Assembly: GCA_963931925.1 (NCBI GenBank)
Contig: OZ007580.1
Location: 1,468,501-1,532,500 of the forward strand
DNA length: 64,000 nt
From: Onchidella celtica
Taxonomy: Eukaryota; Mollusca; Gastropoda; Systellommatophora; Onchidiidae
Reading direction: 5' to 3'
The notes under the pieces are model-generated. The model worked only from the letters and a program-made list of their open reading frames with translations, searched no databases and was not told the origin of the DNA. Positions 54,846 to 64,000 of this stretch are shown piece after piece. Position numbers and translations under genes: made by a program. Numbering within the stretch: the first letter of the stretch is position 1; each line of letters opens with the position of its first letter.

Positions 54846-56989
54846 TCTCTCTTCTTAAACCTGAGATACTGAGCACAGTCTTCTTCATGCATGGTCAGTG
54901 AAAACTCCAACTCTTTCATTGTGTGTCACTCTCTCTAACAATAACAGTTCTGGGTTAATGTGCTTTAGAGAGACAGCATACTTGCTGATCTTTCTGCACA
55001 GCTACAGCATTTGTTTTGGAGTCCATGAGGACTCAGGCACGGTATAGGACTAATCCCTTCCATTTTCCAGCATGACATGCATACTGGAACTGATTTTTGT
55101 GTCAATACAATATGTTAAAGTAATTCCTCACTGTAGCATCTGCAAGCTATCCCTTGCCCTCCCCCGTTTTCGTGTTACACTGGTGAGCATGTGTTCATTT
55201 GACAACCGCTAGAGTGTACTGTACTCCGTGACCTGACCTTCTTCTCCTAGTGAGTAGTTTTTTCCTCGCCCGCTTGTTGTCAGGTGTTTTGACTCGTTCA
55301 GTAAATATTAGTATGTTCCCGAACATTCGATAACACTGTGGAGAAGGATGTTTACGCCAGATTTGGCCTTGAGTGATGTAACCTGATGACGTATTGATGC
55401 GTGATTGGTTAGTTTGTGCGAGGGCAAAGGTAACGTTTATTTCGGGAACTTTCTATAGGAATGTTTATATATATAGACCTGTGTGAGTGGTTGGTGGGGT
55501 GAGTAAGTGAGTTTCCTTTTGTGTGGCGTAGATATTTAGTTTCGCTGGTGTCTTCCTAGTAATTTATTGTTCACTATACAGTTATTAAACTTTAGTATTA
55601 TTTAATCTATCGTCGGATCTCGTGTTTATTTATTTTACAGCTGTAATAGTTTCGTTTTCTAAAGGGTTGTAGTTAGATCAACTAACTCCCCCCTACTATA
55701 ACGTGCTAGAACAACCTCAGCTGTTACACTCACCATTCACTGAGCTCTAACCATTCATTGCCTGACTTGCATGAAGCTAAATGGGCATGATCAAGTCCAC
55801 CATATACCATGACCACAGACAAATATTCTTGCAATCCAGATGAATCTCAAAATGTGTTTCTCAAAAGACTAACAGAGCACCGTAGCTGCTGTAGATAATA
55901 CTGATGGTCTCAGTCATAACACACAGGCCAAACCCAGAAAAATCCACCATACAGAAAACACTGAGTCAAGGAGGAAAGAATGAACAACTGAGATTGTTTC
56001 ATCACACTCTAGTTTGTGTTTGTGTCCACAATGTCTGTCACTTTTACTCACGATGTAGAATGAGATCCTGCTCTGCCCCTGCGTCACGGATCGACTGTGG
56101 TCTCGTGTATGCTAACAGTCACAACATTACATGTGTTATTGTTAGATAGTGACCATGAATAGAACGTGCAGAGTATGAGACTAGAATATTCGGGAAGTTG
56201 TTGTTTGTTGAGAACCAAGTAAGTGAGTGATTAGTGCGTGCGAAGTGGAGTTAGACTTCACCTCCTGTCATGCGCAGTCTTGCCATGACCGTGCATAGTT
56301 GATAGCATATAAAAAGGCGAGCCCACATTAAACTCAAGACTCATTTGAACTTGCAAAAGTATCATGGAAAGGCTCGGCCATGCCCCGCCTGAGAGTAGCC
56401 ATAGAGCAAAGACAAAAGCAATGATACTGACAACAGGCAGTGGAGTCAGTCTGAGAGAGAGAGAGAGAGAGAGAGAGACCACAGCCTCGGTCATGTAGAC
56501 AAGAAAGAAAGTTCATAAGCGCTATCTGTCTAACCGTCCGCCTTCTGGGTGGACGACAATGTAACTGTGTCGTGCCAAAACAAGAAGCTAGTCCTCGAGC
56601 CGTGAGCTACCTTGGATAAGTGAAGACGAGCTGTCCCTTACACAGCGTTATTAGGGCTATTTGCTATTGCTGCAGACATGTATTGTTGTGTATTGATAAT
56701 TAGGCTGAATAAGCAGTGTACGTCCTGCCACTTATTATAAAGTGTAATAGTAAGTAATTGAGCCTGTCCATGATAGGAATAGCATAAATTGTTGTTAGAG
56801 ATAGTATTCTAACCTTACATTGTTTCATATAGTTGTACAAGTAAGTGATAGTTAAATAGACGGCCCTGCAGGCTTGCCAAAAGCATTTCTTTTATTTGTT
56901 GTTTTTCCACATGTTTTTCTGGTTGAGTGTTGCGAGGCCGGCCTCTTGCAGCCGAGTGCTCTAATTAGTTCACACCCGTCAGTAACATA

Positions 56990-57035
56990 GTCCTTAATTA
57001 AGTCTCATCTTTTGTTGGCTCTGATGTATTTCCCA
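56990..57035 (+). repeat. 45-bp direct repeat, left copy (LIPT2 intron)
   Basis: TCCTTAATTAAGTCTCATCT followed by TTTGTTGGYTCTGATRTATTTC recurs at 57915-57957, on the other side of exon D. Confidence 0.75.
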
Positions 57036-57104
57036 AGTTTGCAGTATGTACCAAATGCCATCAATATCTCAGATATAACATGCTAGAAACCTGATCCAGC
57101 TCAC

Positions 57105-57279
57105 CTCAGGAAAGGTTTAACAGCATCCTTGAAGTCAACGTTATGTTCCAGTTCCTTGGACAGACTGGACATCTCCACGCCCTCCAGACCACAGGGCACA
57201 ATGTGTTGGAACCAGGACAGGTCAGTGTTACAGTTGAGAGAGACTCCATGTGTGGTCACAAAGCGGCTGCCATGCAGGC
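57105..57279 (-). CDS. LIPT2: LIPT2 exon D (octanoyltransferase catalytic Cys)
   Basis: Between a CTCCACAG acceptor and a GTGAGC donor the frame reads GLHGSRFVTTHGVSLNCNTD, then LSWFQHIVPCGLEG and SSLSKEL. This matches the C-terminal half of LipB/LIPT2; the Cys of LNCNTDL is the conserved acyl-accepting residue. The enzyme transfers octanoate from mitochondrial acyl carrier protein to glycine cleavage H protein, the first step of lipoate synthesis. Phases fit exon C (1) and exon E (2). A long GA repeat lies in the intron just upstream. Confidence 0.92.
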
Positions 57280-57339
57280 CTGTGGAGATTGGCAACACAA
57301 CACACAATGTTGAAAACCGTGTGTGTGCGTGTAAGAGCG

Positions 57340-57471
57340 AAAGAGACAGAGAGATTGAGAGCGTAAGACAGACGCAGAGAGAGACAGAAGAGAGAGAGAG
57401 AGAAAAAGAGAGAGAGACAAAGAGAGAGGGGGCAGAGAGAGAGAGAGAGAGAGAAAAAGAGAGAGAGACAA

Positions 57472-57504
<33 letters not shown>

Positions 57505-57565
57505 CAAAGAGAGAGAGGGGCAGAGAGAGAGAGAGAAAAAGAGAGAGAGACAAAGAGAGAGGGGC

Positions 57566-57604
<39 letters not shown>

Positions 57605-57736
57605 CAGAGGGGCAGAGAGAGAGAGAGAGAGAAAAAAGAGAGGGGCAGAGAGAGAGACAAAGAGAGAGAGAGACAAAGAGAGAAAGAGGGGCAGAGACAG
57701 AGAGAGCGACAGATAGAGAGAGAGAGAGAGAGAGAA
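57340..57736 (+). repeat. (GA)n-rich tract in LIPT2 intron
   Basis: About 400 bp of GAGAGA, GACAAAGA and GGGGCAGA units, nearly pure purine on the plus strand, starting 60 bp from exon D. The long Ser-Leu and Glu-Arg frames across it are artefacts. Confidence 0.92.
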
Positions 57737-57914
57737 TTTAATGGAGGAGGACAGTTGGTGATCCAAGTCTCTGAAGCAATTCTGGAGCATGAAAAGGTTG
57801 AAAATCCCTCTACTAAACCAGCAAATCTATAGAGACACAACGCACTGTTAGAGTGTTAGACAGAAAACCCTTCCAAATTTTATGAGCTTTTTGACCCCAA
57901 CACTACAATCTCCT

Positions 57915-57957
57915 GTCCTTAATTAAGTCTCATCTTTTGTTGGTTCTGATATATTTC
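57915..57957 (+). repeat. 45-bp direct repeat, right copy (LIPT2 intron)
   Basis: Second copy of the sequence at 56990-57035, about 925 bp away. Confidence 0.75.
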
Positions 57958-58977
57958 ACTCACCGCAGTAGAATACAATGTAGTGTATTGTGAGATGAAG
58001 ACAAAAAAGTATTTCAAGCATATCTGAAGAAACACCGTCTCCACAACACCATATTGTCACGGTCAATTTACAACTGTCTAAGTCATTTGTTTTGGTGTTT
58101 TGAGATGAAATGCTCACCTCAATCAGACAGTCACGTTGCACGGTTCAACACTAACGTTGTTTTGTTTCATTGACTTATGGGTTTTTAACCAAAACCCACA
58201 TCTACCTAAACCATAATTTACCTCTTGTTAGGGAAGCGTAGACTAATGACAAAGCCAAATAGAGAAAATACAGAACTGTGTTCACTGTTCAGCTATACAT
58301 TCCTATGTAAAATACTACGCTCCTCTAACAACAGCTACGCTCCCCTAACAACAGCTACCGCTGTATTTGAAGTAAACAGTTTTCTTTGACTTTCAAGACA
58401 CACCAAAACAGGCCTTGAGCAATTGTGTTATGTCCTATGGCTTTGACTACCCAGCCCTGTGGCAGAAACTGTCCGGCACATTATAAAATGTGCTCTGATG
58501 CATGACAAAAAACATAAAAAATTTCAGAGGAAAAGATGTATGACTATTTGATCTTTATGCTAACGTTCCACTAGAGAACAAATGGCATGTTGTAAAAAGT
58601 CTATGTTTTACTTGTATTTTTACTGCTGGGCTTGTAGTGGGGGACATAATAAATTTGGATTTTTTGACAGGTGAGGGAACAAAACACCTGTTGCCTGGAC
58701 ATGTTCTCCTACCTATAACTTGTTGAACCCAAGAAAGCAACATAAAATGTTCAGTTACACAGTCAGCAAACAACATCAGTGGACAAACTAAAACTGCTTC
58801 AAGGAAGTCATAAAATATTTTGCCTGCAGTTGCACAAACAGACATGCAGTTTCATGAAAAGGCCTATAATTTATCTTCACTGACTTGCACTTTTCACAAA
58901 TCAAAAGATTAGAGCTTTTATGTCATTACTCCCTGTATCAGGGCCCGCATTGTAGTTTTGAGATGCCGATGTCATAC
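57958..58977. other. LIPT2 intron between exons D and C, right part
   Basis: Unique sequence; a short tandem duplication of CTAACAACAGCTACGCTCCC-type units at 58318-58366. No gene seen. Confidence 0.45.
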
Positions 58978-59093
58978 CTATTGAGCCAATTTTTCTGTCT
59001 TCCACCCACACGCCAGTCTGGTCTGTTGTTCGACCCTTCAGTCCAAACTGTTGCAAAGTCTTGATCATGGTATCTTCCAGCTGGCTCACATAC
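58978..59093 (-). CDS. LIPT2: LIPT2 exon C (octanoyltransferase catalytic Lys)
   Basis: The TTGGGCAG acceptor is followed by a G that completes the Trp codon begun in exon B. The frame continues YVSQLEDTMIKTLQQFGL, then TTDQTGVWVEDRKIGSI, and ends at a GTATGA donor. The Lys in the VEDRKIGSIG segment is the conserved catalytic Lys of LipB-type enzymes. GVWV and the helix before it are also diagnostic. Phase in is 2, phase out is 1; both agree with the neighbours. No defect seen. Confidence 0.92.
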
Positions 59094-59539
59094 CTGCCCA
59101 AAAGTCATTTCACAGTAAATTATCAGTTTCTGACTCCACCAGTTGCATTTCTCAATGAAATGTTTTGAACCTCCTGGAGAAATATTTCCCATCTAAATCA
59201 GAATAATAATAAAATGTCGACATTTCACAATAATTTATAGACCAAAGTCAGAGAGAATTCTACATAAATCTATTTTCCAAATGTGTTGATGTCTTTCTCT
59301 TTCCTCTAATTAATTTCCAGTTTGCCAACAAAAATCCTTTTGAGGGCTAAAGCAAATGGCTCGCTAAGGGCTAAACACCTGTATTGTGGGCCCAGGAGCT
59401 AGCTGATATGGGTAGGAAGCCAGAAGAAAGAGAAATAAGAAAGACAAAAACAATGATGAGAAAATCAAACTACGAAATGAGGTGAAATAGGTCAGGGCTA
59501 ACAGCCTTGGAAACTAAAGGTCTGACTGTAGATACTCAC

Positions 59540-59675
59540 CATCTCATGCTTGGTTTGAAATGCTGCAGATTCAGGATGGGATATGCCACCAGCTGTCCGG
59601 GGCCATGGAATGTGACGAGTCCCCCACGATTGGTCTTGTAGAACTCGGCCCCAGTTTTCTTTAGTCTAGTTTCTT
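59540..59675 (-). CDS. LIPT2: LIPT2 exon B (substrate-binding motif)
   Basis: It starts after CACTTGCAG and reads [29 protein letters not shown] and [16 protein letters not shown], with a GTGAGT donor. RGGxxTxHGPGQL is the signature of the lipoate-protein octanoyltransferase family and forms the acyl-binding loop. Enters in phase 1 and leaves in phase 2, matching exons A and C. Confidence 0.93.
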
Positions 59676-60154
59676 CTGCAAGTGAAGATGTTTTAAAATC
59701 AGAGAAATCATGAACTCGTGATTATTATGATTTTGGCTTGCACTGTCAACCAGAAGAACTCTGATGAAGTAGAGATGCATTACAGCATGAACTATTTGCC
59801 CCACGATGCCTAGCCCACCCCAGAAAAAACTGTACCACAGAAATATATGCAGAAACATCACTTATGTGCACTGACACTGTCAACATTGTGTCTGGGAAAG
59901 CTGTTTTTTGGAGGAAGCAAAACCTTACTAAATCTATAGTGAATGAAGGGCAATACTAGTCAAAGTGTACATTATGTTCCTTGGTCAAGACAGTTTTACA
60001 CATGATGGATGACCAGACCCTTTTCTGTTTGTCAAACATTTCAAACTGAAATTCCGGGGTTAAGTGATTTGATTCAAGATCTTCAAGTACTCAGGATTGG
60101 TTTAGAAATGTTGAGATAATGAATGGAATCGTACTGAGCTGTGCCTCTAATTAC

Positions 60155-60284
60155 CTTTGATATAATTTTTATTTCTAATGCCAATTGTGTAGACTGGGGT
60201 GTGTTCAACTAAGAGAAGTGTGTCTTCTCCATGGGCGTTGGGTTTTCCTGCCAGCTCATCCAGATGTTGTCGTGCATAACGCAT
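60155..60284 (-). CDS. LIPT2: LIPT2 exon A (first visible exon)
   Basis: The frame begins MRYARQHLDELAGKPNAHG and continues LLLVEHTPVYTIGIRNKNYI, the usual N-terminal part of LIPT2 (Glu-His-x-Pro-Val-Tyr-Thr-x-Gly). It ends in phase 1 at a GTAATT donor. A CTTGACAG acceptor lies directly before the ATG, so either this Met is the true start after a 5' UTR intron, or an upstream exon supplies the mitochondrial targeting residues and the short LG-type strand normally found before MxYxxxL. I found no such exon to the right within the window. The five exons together encode 262 residues; the human protein has about 231. Confidence 0.88.
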
Positions 60285-61555
60285 CTGTCAAGGTAAAATT
60301 GTGCCAGTTTGGTCAACATATACAATACAAATTAAACTGTGAATAAGTGTGTACATGCATACTCTAGAAGACAAGTCACACAAGACATAATTTCTCTGTT
60401 TTACAGGAGATCATGACAATGTTTGGGTAAAAGTAACAGTGAGATTTCTGACCTACAGACTTGCATGTGGCAAATAGGTTTCTGCTTGTAGTTGGAATTT
60501 CAAAACCATCAAGGATAATCTCCATACATGTCACTTGTGAGAAAATACATCTCACCATGAGCAATGATGAAGGTAGCCGTAGCCGTAAGCTCAATTCACC
60601 AAAATGACTGATACGCCAGTGTCTGAGCTAGACAACCAGGTGGATGTTTTGATTAACCCCTTCAGCTTAATTACTTTAAAGGCATGCGTGGATAAATGTG
60701 ACCTAATTCACAGAGGAGAGATGGCTAAACAGGAATGTTGATCTCTGTCGTGCTCTAGACTCTGTGTCAGGACAGTAGCCTGGATTTGTTCACCTAAGCT
60801 CTGTCTGGAATGCTGATGACATCTCTCACTGGCTAGGACAGCGGCCTAATGACCTAATGTCGACATAGACAAAATAGCTTACAAGTTGTCACCAGTAACC
60901 TCAGTGGTTTAATCATTACCCTAACGTGAGGGGTCCCGGGTTCAAACTCTATTCAATATGGAAGGAATTTCTGGCTGTGTATCCAAGGCCTCTACTGTAA
61001 AACCCTCACTGGCACCGGTCGGCGGCCTGACGGAGGCCTCATGCCTGGCCCCACTGTAGCAACACCTCACTGTGCTGAAAACTGCACTGTGTGACCCCCC
61101 CCCCCCCCATCTCAGTAAGCACGGACAAAGTCAAATGCGTGCGCAGGGACAAAGCCAGATCCAGTCAAGTTCCAAAATAAATATAAAACAAAACCAAATA
61201 AACAAGCACCCCCCGCCCCACCCCCCCCCCCATATACAACCCACCACACAGATAAAACATCACCCCTATCCTTGCCTCTAAAAAGAAGACAATGAGGTAT
61301 AGATGGGAAATGCCCAAGTGCAGCCCCCCCCCCCCCTCCAACCAATCAGTCCTCCAATGTTAAAGTCTGTGAATGATCAATAACCATCTCCATTAAATAA
61401 CAGCTCATTATCATAACTATCAATTTGCCTGAACAGTGACCTCATCAACCCCGACCCGATCATTAAACAAAATCATTATTATGAAAGTGTTATTTTATGA
61501 CTCGTAACTACCCTGGTCCACCAGTGACCTATATACTGGACATTCTCACCGATCA
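60285..61555. other. Region upstream of LIPT2 exon A
   Basis: Holds a tRNA-like SINE (60860-61090) and pure-C tracts (61097-61110, 61209-61230, 61323-61336). No upstream LIPT2 exon recognised. Confidence 0.4.
60860..61090 (+). mobile_element. Putative tRNA-derived SINE
   Basis: A B-box-like GGTTCAAACTC (60939-60949) lies 35 bp after an A-box-like word in ACCTCAGTGGTTTAATC, the arrangement of a Pol III promoter. The body then has GGCACCGGTCGGCGGCCTGA and CACTGTAGCAACACCTCACTG. Boundaries are approximate and no target duplication was found. Confidence 0.45.
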
Positions 61556-62513
61556 ATCACTAGGACTATCACCAGGATATCTTAGCCTGGCTTCTCGGAC
61601 AATCACTAGGACTATCACAAGGATATCTTAGCCTGGCTTCTCGGACAATCACTAGGACTATCACCAGGATATCTTAGCCTGGCTTCTCGGACAATCACTA
61701 GGACTGTCACCAGGATATCTTAGCCTGGCTTCTCGGACAATCACTAGGACTATCACCAGGATATCTTAGCCTGGCTTCTCGGACAATCACTAGGACTGTC
61801 ACCAGGATGTGTTAGCCTGGCTTCTCGGACAATCACTAGGACTATCACCAGGATATCTTAGCCTGGCTTCTCGGACAATCACTAGGACTGTCACCAGGAT
61901 GTCTTAGCCTGGCTTCTCGGACAATCACTAGGACTATCACCAGGGTGTCTTAGCCTGGCTTCTCGGACAATCACTAGGACTATCACCAGGGTGTCTTAGC
62001 CTGGCTTCTCGGACAATCACTAGGACTATCACCAGGGTGTCTCAGCCTGGCTTCTCGGACAATCACTAGGATTATCACCAGGGTGTCTTAGCCTGGCTTC
62101 TCGGACAATCACTAGGACTATCACCAGGATGTGTTAGCCTGGCTTCTCGGACAATCACTGGGACTATCACCAGGATATCTTAGCCTGGCTTCTCGGACAA
62201 TCACTAGGACTGTCACCAGGATGTCTTAGCCTGGCTTCTCAGACAATCACAAGGACTATCACCAGGGTGTCTTAGCCTGGCTTCTCGGACAATCACTAGG
62301 ACTATCACCAGGGTGTCTTAGCCTGGCTTCTCGGACAATCACTAGGACTATCACCAGGGTGTCTTAGCCTGGCTTCTCGGACAATCACTAGGACTATCAC
62401 CAGGGTGTCTTAGCCTGGCTTCTCGGACAATCACTGGGACTATCACCAGGATGTCTTAGCCTGGCTTCTCGGACAATCACTGGGACTATCACCAGGATGT
62501 CAGCCTGGCTCTC
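61556..62513 (+). repeat. 46-bp minisatellite, about 21 copies
   Basis: The unit contains TCGGACAATCACTAGGACTA followed by TCACCAGGATATCTTAGCCT and GGCTTC. Copies vary at a few sites (ATATC/GTGTC/ATGTG and CTATC/CTGTC), in patterns that suggest local gene conversion. No spacers exist, so this is not a CRISPR. Confidence 0.95.
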
Positions 62514-62515
62514 GA

Positions 62516-63574
62516 CTTCCATTCGCTAAAATTCCTCGTGCTCGTATCACAAATGCCCATGCCATTTTGGGGGCAAACTGAGCTGATATTCGTATTTTGT
62601 AATACAGTTCAAGTAACTATGTCCATGACCAAAACGTGTGTCTATTACACAAATCTCCTACAAAGACAAGGTTTCAGAAAACAAAACAAAACAACAACAA
62701 CAACTGAAAATAATGTTTCAAGTTGACACAAAAAAGTGAGAAAGGCATTTTTGGCATTTCTGGTACTGATTTCACTGGATGGACGTCATGAAACATAAAA
62801 CTATGTAACAGTTGAAAACAAAACAAAGCAAAACAGAAATTCCACTGTCAGATTTTAAGGAAGGGAGGGGGGGGGGGGGTGTTCCAAGTTAACCACATGA
62901 AACAGGGCACAAAATCAAGGACGATAACAACAACCAAAAAAACCAACAAATTTTGAAAAGAAAAAGCTATTTCAAAGCCCTGTAGTCTAGTAGTGGGCAA
63001 GAACAGGCGACTCAGTTCTAACAAATAAAAAAGGTAAATTTATTCTGACACACAAAAACAACAATAAAAACAAACAAACAAACAAACATATTTGATAAAT
63101 GATCGGGGGGGGGGGGGGTGAGGGGGGCGATGCTGCGCTATTTTGTTGTATGTATGGGCTTCATCAACATTGTTTCATGCCATTTTCGCCCTGACTTATT
63201 TTGCTCCAACTGTGGTTTATTTTTGAGCAAACAATTCTGAAAGAAAACAAACGAAAAATACAAAACAGAAACAAAATACATTTCCAAACAAAAACAGGCT
63301 CTCTAACGGTCTGTCTCTGTGCGTGGGTTGGTTTTGTCTCTCTTAATTATTGTTCATGTTGACTAGTTCTGGGCTATCCATTATCTATCCAGATCAAACT
63401 AAAACTAACGCCCTTCTCCCCAAAACTTTCTAATCCTTGCCCAGTTGTTCCTGACAGCCCCACACTGAGGTTACGTTTGATGTTTCTCTACTAGCTTTTT
63501 TGGGGGGGGGGGGGGGAGGAGGAGAGAGCGCGGAGGACGGACCTGGGAAGAGGGAGAAAAAGGAGAGAGGGAGG
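62516..63574. other. Unique stretch between two minisatellites
   Basis: No gene seen. G runs at 62867-62880, 63105-63117 and 63502-63515, and AAAC-type words at 63055-63090. Confidence 0.5.
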
Positions 63575-64000
63575 GATGGATAGACAGTGAAAGTGATGGA
63601 TAAACAATGAAAGTGATGGATAGACAGTGAAAGTGATGGATAGACAATGAAAGTGATGGATAGACAATGAAAGTGATGGATAGACAGTGAAAGTGATGGA
63701 TAGACAGTGAAAGTGATGGATAGACAGTGAAAGTGATGGATAGACAGTGAAAGTGATGGATAGACAGTGAAAGTGATGGATAGACAGTGAAAGTGATGGA
63801 TAGACAGTGAAAGTGATGGATAGACAGTGAAAGTGATGGATAGACAGTGAAAGTGATGGATAGACAGTGAAAGTGATGGATAGACAGTGAAAGTGATGGA
63901 TAGACAGTGAAAGTGATGGATAGACAGTGAAAGTGATGGATAGACAGTGAAAGTGATGGATAGACAGCGAAAGTGATGGATAGACGGCGAAAGTGATGGA
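63575..64000 (+). repeat. 20-bp minisatellite running off the right edge, at least 21 copies
   Basis: The unit is GATGGATAGACAGTGAAAGT. The first few and last two copies carry single changes (ACAATG, ACAGCG, ACGGCG); the middle copies are identical. Confidence 0.95.

Larger units (their letters stand above)
54451..57104. other. Long LIPT2 intron between exons E and D
   Basis: Contains a retroposon 3' end (54545-54845), a TATAAAAAGGC word near 56311 amid sequence that looks LTR-like but lacks a clear target duplication, and a GA microsatellite (56453-56478). No gene is supported. Confidence 0.5.

Noticed and set aside
55173..55728. Possible solo LTR starting TGTTACAC and ending CTGTTACA
   Set aside because: No matching 5-bp target duplication at either edge and no sister copy in the window.
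56134..56987. Possible solo LTR with TATAAAAAGGC promoter
   Set aside because: TG...CA ends can be chosen but no target duplication fits; kept only as a remark on the intron.
57129..57840. Long Glu/Arg (plus) and Ser/Leu (minus) open frames
   Set aside because: They lie on a GA microsatellite within a LIPT2 intron.
61556..62513. CRISPR-like array
   Set aside because: Uninterrupted tandem units without spacers in a eukaryotic genome.

Overview
This is nuclear DNA from an animal, most likely a heterobranch or other gastropod mollusc. The evidence is intron-split genes with GT-AG junctions, a paralogous pair of small secreted C-type lectins, a mitochondrial-type LIPT2 gene, and a transposon load (Gmr1-like Ty3/gypsy, RTE-type LINE, Penelope-like, PIF/Harbinger, Academ-like, tRNA-derived SINEs) typical of marine invertebrates. 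Frequent TCTAGATC-type runs and long pure C or G tracts fit, but the species cannot be fixed from sequence alone.

Layout. 1-1994: a large minus-strand exon of a disordered, acidic protein that runs off the left edge. 4693-5530: decayed LINE RNase H. 5683-7181: a PIF/Harbinger-type element with a broken MADF relic. 7190-10517: first copy of a TIR element carrying a PIN/XPG-like nuclease plus a tesmin-type CXC region. 10993-18514: C-type lectin gene 1; its first intron holds a 1.7-kb TGGA-type array split by a solo LTR. 19005-36692: a Gmr1-like LTR retrotransposon on the minus strand (5-bp target duplication ATCAT), broken by a non-autonomous LTR element (22307-27813), an RTE-type LINE (28168-31080) and a LINE 3' fragment inside its 3' LTR. 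37008-37315: SINE. 38283-41564: C-type lectin gene 2, apparently intact. 41862-47831: a 5'-truncated Penelope-like element whose 3' part was invaded by a second, divergent PIN-CXC element (42835-47560), itself invaded by a solo LTR and a 151-bp MITE. 48787-49262: a 43-bp satellite. 54219-60284: five exons of LIPT2 on the minus strand. 61556-62513 and 63575-64000: 46-bp and 20-bp minisatellites.

Host genes. LIPT2 moves octanoyl groups from acyl carrier protein to lipoyl-dependent enzymes in mitochondria. The two lectins are tandem paralogs with the same three-exon plan and the same TATA-to-ATG spacing, now about 20 kb apart mainly because the Gmr1-like element landed between them. Lectin 1 has a 1-nt deletion in its signal-peptide exon relative to lectin 2.

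Most notable: two strongly diverged elements share TAGTG...CACTA ends, 3-bp target duplications and the same nuclease-CXC protein architecture. This supports a mobile DNA-transposon lineage, perhaps Academ-related, built around a FEN/XPG-like nuclease rather than an obvious DDE transposase.
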